Positions 60,241 through 64,000 of a stretch of DNA of 64,000 nt are shown here, piece after piece (position 1 is the first letter of the stretch; every line of letters starts with the position of its first letter). Source of the stretch: Schistocephalus solidus (taxonomy: Eukaryota > Platyhelminthes > Cestoda > Diphyllobothriidea > Diphyllobothriidae); assembly GCA_017591395.1 (NCBI GenBank), contig WEDG01001075.1, positions 62,001-126,000 of the forward strand. Direction: 5' to 3'. A program made the translations under genes and the position numbers. The notes beneath the pieces were generated by a model. The model saw only the letters and a program-made list of their open reading frames with translations. It searched no databases and was not told the origin of the DNA.

Positions 60241-60284
60241 GACCAGGATGGCCATTTCTGGCTTATTAAAGTCATCAGCCAGTC
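60241..60284 (-). ncRNA. hammerhead ribozyme motif, unit 7
   Basis: The core CTGATGA and GAAA are intact, and helix III is followed by C at position 17 (ATC triplet), the preferred cleavage base. Stem I is GACTGG/CTGGTC. Stem II (CTTT...AGCCA) is broken. Confidence 0.6.
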
Positions 60285-60544
60285 AATCCCAATCCAAAAT
60301 GTGGACAACCTGGGATTCAAACCCAAGACCTTTGGTAATTTAGTCGAACGCTCTTTTATTGAGCCACGTGCCCGTGGTTATGTCGGTCGCGATCGGGAAA
60401 ATGAAGATATTATGTGGCCTACATACCTGCTTTTGGAACATGTATGATCCGTTGTGCCCTGGAGTTCACTTAAGAGCCCTCGCAGGCGGTCACAGAGCGA
60501 CGTAAAGCATATGTTGATAAAGTGGAACCGAAAAAGACAAGGGA

Positions 60545-60589
60545 GACCGGAATGGCCATTTCTGGCTTAAACGCCGTCATCAGCCTTTC
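60545..60589 (-). ncRNA. hammerhead ribozyme motif, unit 8
   Basis: The core CTGATGA, GAAA and ATGGCCAT are intact. Stem II CGGCG-TTTA-AGCCA and stem I GAAAGG/CCGGTC are weakened by mismatches. Confidence 0.55.
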
Positions 60590-60992
60590 ATAACCAATCC
60601 CAAGTGTGTACTACCTGAGATTCGGCCCGCGATCTTTGGTAATTGAGTCGGCCCGTTGTTTTGTCGGTTTTAATCGAGAAAATGATGATAATGCGTGGCT
60701 CACCGATCTGCGTAAGAAACATGTATGTTACGCTGTGCCCTGGAGCTCACATTAGAGCCCTCGCAGGCGGTTGCATAGCGACGTGAAGCATATGTTGATA
60801 AAAAGGAACCGACAAAGACAGGGGAGACTAGAGTGGGGAGCCTGCGAGGGCTCTCAAGTTAGCTCACTATCATCATATTCCCGATCGCAACCGACAAAAC
60901 AACGGACGCAAGGTTCAATGGTAGAGAGTTCGACTCAATATCCGCAGGTCGCGGGTTCGAATCCCAAGTAGTCCACACTTGGGATTGGGTAT

Positions 60993-61037
60993 TACTGGCT
61001 GATGATGGCTTACAAGCCAGAAATGGCCATTTCGGTC
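60993..61037 (+). ncRNA. hammerhead ribozyme, unit 9, best preserved
   Basis: Plus strand: stem I ACTGG/TCGGT (G-U wobbles allowed), complete core CTGATGA (60999-61005), perfect 5-bp stem II TGGCT-TACA-AGCCA, GAAA, the helix III palindrome ATGGCCAT, then T17 as predicted cleavage base. All catalytic core nucleotides are present. Helix III has no loop of its own, so it may act best as a dimer, as known for hammerheads with palindromic helix III. Confidence 0.75.
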
Positions 61038-61296
61038 TCCACTGTCTTTCTCGGTTTCCATTTAAAAACATATGTTTCCAGTCGCTATGCGACTGCCTGC
61101 GGGCGCTCTAAAGTTAGCTCCAGGGCACAACGAAACATCCATGTTCCATATGCAGATTGGTAAGCAGCACACTTTCATCATATTTCCGATCGCATCCGAC
61201 ACAACAACGGGCCCGTGGCTCAATGTTAGAACGTTCGTTTCAATTACCACAGGTCGCGGGTTCGTATCCCAGGTAGTCCACACTTTGGATTGCGTA

Positions 61297-61342
61297 TTAC
61301 TGGCTGATAACTGTTAATAAGCCAGAAATTGCCATTCCGGTC
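61297..61342 (+). ncRNA. hammerhead motif, unit 10 (G8 changed)
   Basis: Stem I ACTGG/CCGGT and GAAA are kept. The core reads CTGATAA and stem II is weak (CTGTT...AGCCA). Probably inactive. Confidence 0.5.
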
Positions 61343-61503
61343 TCCGTTGTCTTTGTCGGTTCCACTTTATGATCATATACTTTACGTTGCAATGCGATTG
61401 CCTGCGAGGGCCTTTAAATTGAGCTCCAGAGCACAACGGAACATACATGTTCCATAAGCAGATCAGTGAGCCGCAAACTACCATAATGACAATTGCCAAC
61501 ATC

Positions 61504-63529
61504 TTATTTACCGATAAGGTCAATCGTTCCATATAATGAGAACGAAATTTCCAAGTGTCAGCTGTATGAATGCTGAACAGGCTTTATCAAACTCCTTCGA
61601 AACTGCAGTGCACAAGACTGTTGCAGCATATGAAATTAGGCAAAAATAGTGATTTTCTGCAACGAAACTTACATTTTATCCGAAATTTTTTTATATTCGT
61701 ATTTTCCTATGGGATTTTATACAGAAGCCAAAATGCATTGTTGCTTTTGCTACTGAGATTCGTACAGCTCTAAGTAATAAGATTGGTGATTGAATAGAAC
61801 GGTCGCAGTTCTGAAACGATGGGTTCGAGTGAGAATACGAAGCTTCAGGCCAATTAAAGTCTTGGTTCAATGGTCACGTCTTCCTTTATTTGAATTTCGA
61901 TTTGTGCATTGCATAAGTGCGCACCTCGAAGGTTTTGCTCACTGCTTACTGTTTACTACCCTTTGATTCTAATTTCCGCCAATTAAGGCAGCCGACCAAA
62001 TTTCTGAATTTTCAATCGAAATTCAGAAGCCGATGTGTTAAACATCGTATTTATAAAATTTGTAAAAAAAGAAATATATAACTCAACCCAAACAACTGTA
62101 TTTTAGTTTTTTTCTATAAAATAAACGGCTTTATTCGTGCATATTTATCATATACAAAACGTAATGATATATGAGTACACTTATCTACAGTGTGTGCTGT
62201 CTGCTGGCGGTCGAAAAATTTTTTCCACTAGCAAACACCCTGGACTTTACCAAATATTAACGAATTATGCGTACGATGATAGATATCACAGTCACACTAA
62301 AAAAATTTATAATAGAAATCGTTTTTCATAATTGCAGTAAGTATCTCATGTGCTTGATCAATAACTCTTTGTTTGGAAAGATTACACTACCGTACATCAA
62401 ACAATTTTACTACATAACTAGGAGTTCTATGTTTGCTGCTTAAAGATGCAAATCCAATTTCAGGTGAATTTACTATACATGAGAAAATATTTGATTGACT
62501 CATTGTAAAATTAAATGTTTTTGCATAAGTAGAACTGAATGAATGCGCTCTAATTCAAAGATCAGTCGTGGGCGAATTATTCAGACAATTCTTTGTTTGG
62601 TATACCATCGTAACAAATGCAGTGAATACCAAAATTATCAGAAAACTATGCTCAATTTCTAAATAAATTGCAACTCTGTTTGGTACTTTATTTATCGACT
62701 GAAATTGATTATTCTGCAAATGTATTGTTAATTTTTTCATACCGAAACAAACAACGAACTAAATATATATAGATACTCAGTCCTGTTATATATCTCCCAC
62801 TTTTTTTTACTGTGTTATGACTAATATCCTGGAGATGAGTTTCTGCCACAACTTTAATTTAGCAGTTTGTTAAAATAAAATCAACTATGAATGCATCTTT
62901 TACATTTCTGGAGCGTCTGCTGCATTAAGCTATCTTATTGTTTTGACTCAATTTTCCTTCAAATACAAAACTCTTTGGTTGATTTTGCTTCTCTTTAGAT
63001 AATCTAGAAGTTCTTTTCTACCAACTGAAGTGAAAATGCATGGCTCATCAACCACAACACGTTAACGTTTGTTGTTTAGTAGCCTCTGTGTGACTAGGCC
63101 TACATTTTTTAATTTCAAGCCTCGCAAATAAAATTATTTCGACAAGGCAGTTAAGCTTCATGCAATAATTAGAAAGTAAAATAAGCAGGCACATACTATA
63201 AAATTCAAAAAGGACCAGTTTTGGAAAAGAAGGGTCATCTAAAACCCCAATGTGCGGGGAATCGTATAATCCCTTTCACTCAGTATTTATATATTTACCG
63301 CAAAATATCCTTTGCATACGTTTTTTGCCATTCAGCTGGTAAATTTACATACCATTAGAGAGCAGACAGTACTTTCATGTTACTGATAGAATTGAACATG
63401 TGACTTCCAGAATGTGCTTTGCAAGAAGATGAGGCGATCTCTGGAAGATGGTGCTAATTTGTCTGACGTTTTGAATTCTTTCAAACCCACCACCAGATAC
63501 CTTTGAGAAAAACGGTAATCAGAAATAAA
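61504..63529. other. AT-rich stretch, no supported gene
   Basis: No gene is recognised. A plus ORF at 62137-62331 follows an acceptor-like CTTATCTACAG and reads GGRKIFSTSKHPGLYQILTN, but it has no second splice site or known domain. Confidence 0.45.
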
Positions 63530-63965
63530 GCAGTTCACAACTCACGCGGTTGTGAAATGGTTGAGTCCTGGATCGCTGGTCCGCAGTGAGTACATAAGTG
63601 CAATGACCACGCAGTTCCGTATTATGGGTTGTGATTTTCTCTGGGCGAAATGGTTAGCCACGCGGAGGCAATGCACGGAATTAGCAGACTCCGTGACAGC
63701 GAGTCAAGTAGTTGAGTACTTTTCATGTCAGGAATCAACAGCATTGATTTAGTCGCGGCAATTACCGACTCCAGTACGGACCAAACTAAAGTCATTGGTT
63801 CTCCTACGAGGTCTACAACCGATAGTTTGTCTAAAATGACCCGACAAGAAGGCCTTAGAAGTACTGCGCAACTTGTGCCCAAATTACTCTTTTCTGCAAC
63901 TGTCTTGCATTATGGGTTCGATAGAATAAGAAAAGTCAGGCTAATAAAGAACATTTTCCGGTGAT
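63530..63965. other. GC-richer block of unknown nature
   Basis: This block is visibly GC-richer than the surrounding DNA and contains open frames on both strands (plus 63552-63752 and 63725-63964, minus 63622-63882). That profile resembles the retroelement islands elsewhere in the window. No domain or matching copy was found, so it may be an unrecognised repeat or an exon of a gene outside the window. Confidence 0.3.
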
Positions 63966-64000
63966 CACCTCTTGTTCTTTTGAAGCCCGTTCATTCTATT

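Larger units (their letters stand above)
58408..61503. repeat. tandem array of ten tRNA-like + hammerhead ribozyme units (retrozyme/Sm-alpha-like)
   Basis: Units of about 290-306 bp recur head to tail. In the repeat's own sense each has a tRNA-like head with Pol III A box (TGGCTCAATGG) and B box (GGTTCGAATCC), then about 30 nt, then a hammerhead ribozyme (about 45 nt). A structured spacer follows, with hairpins GTCGC-TAT-GCGAC and GGAACAT-AC-ATGTTCC. Heads lie on the minus strand at about 58500-58572, 58800-58872, 59104-59176, 59397-59470, 59703-59777, 59993-60067, 60299-60373 and 60604-60659 (broken), and on the plus strand at 60900-60980 and 61206-61283. Orientation flips near 60836. Units 2 and 3 are almost identical, a recent tandem duplication. 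The element is non-autonomous: it encodes no protein. Confidence 0.85.

Noticed and set aside
60900..60980. Functional tRNA genes in the array
   Set aside because: A and B boxes are good, but the T stem pairs only partly and no acceptor stem closes, so these are tRNA-derived repeats.
58408..61503. CRISPR-like regular repeats
   Set aside because: The units are ~300 bp, diverged, contain Pol III boxes and ribozymes and lie in a eukaryotic context. There are no short identical repeats with unique spacers.

Overview
This window is eukaryotic, mostly AT-rich non-coding DNA with islands of decayed retroelements. I see no prokaryotic-style operons, ribosome binding sites or CRISPR array. The best guess is a flatworm, probably a diphyllobothriidean tapeworm (Spirometra/Dibothriocephalus/Schistocephalus group). 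This is an inference from three things: an APE-type LINE whose reverse transcriptase ends in C2H2 zinc fingers, many Penelope-like elements (PLEs) with GIY-YIG endonucleases, and a tRNA-derived repeat carrying a hammerhead ribozyme, similar in design to Sm-alpha of schistosomes. No complete host gene was recognised. A few short stretches look like host exons or small secreted ORFs, all at low confidence.

Layout: 1-4.8 kb is AT-rich, with one possible exon (3656-3996). 4.9-9.5 kb is a PLE graveyard of four remnants, two of them head to head. 9.6-25.5 kb is mostly empty, with a small PLE scrap at 13.4 kb and a possible exon at 22.1 kb. 25.6-26.9 kb is a 5'-truncated LINE. 28.9-29.5 kb is a PLE remnant and 30.0-30.5 kb a LINE 3'-end insertion. 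A 176-bp tandem duplication lies at 32.2-32.6 kb, and a heavily deleted LINE at 32.8-36.2 kb. 36.2-48.0 kb is AT-rich and nearly featureless. 48.0-53.7 kb is the longest LINE copy (endonuclease, RT, zinc fingers, 3' UTR), which carries a younger LINE 3'-end insertion flanked by a perfect 9-bp target-site duplication. 54-57 kb holds a tRNA-like sequence, two small secreted-type ORFs and another PLE remnant. 58.4-61.5 kb is the most striking part: ten tandem ~300-bp units, each with a tRNA-like Pol III head (eight well kept, two degenerate) followed by a hammerhead ribozyme motif, eight units on the minus strand and two on the plus strand. 61.5-64 kb is AT-rich and ends in a GC-richer block of unknown nature.

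How the parts fit: the LINE copies share one 3' end, which ends in a GTCAT-like sequence with no poly(A) tail, and have variable 5' ends, as expected from target-primed reverse transcription. All LINE and PLE copies here are broken by stops, frameshifts, deletions or catalytic substitutions, so none should move on its own. The tRNA-hammerhead array is non-autonomous. Its transcripts are predicted to self-cleave into ~300-nt monomers, and remobilisation would need RT supplied from elsewhere, possibly by PLEs or LINEs.
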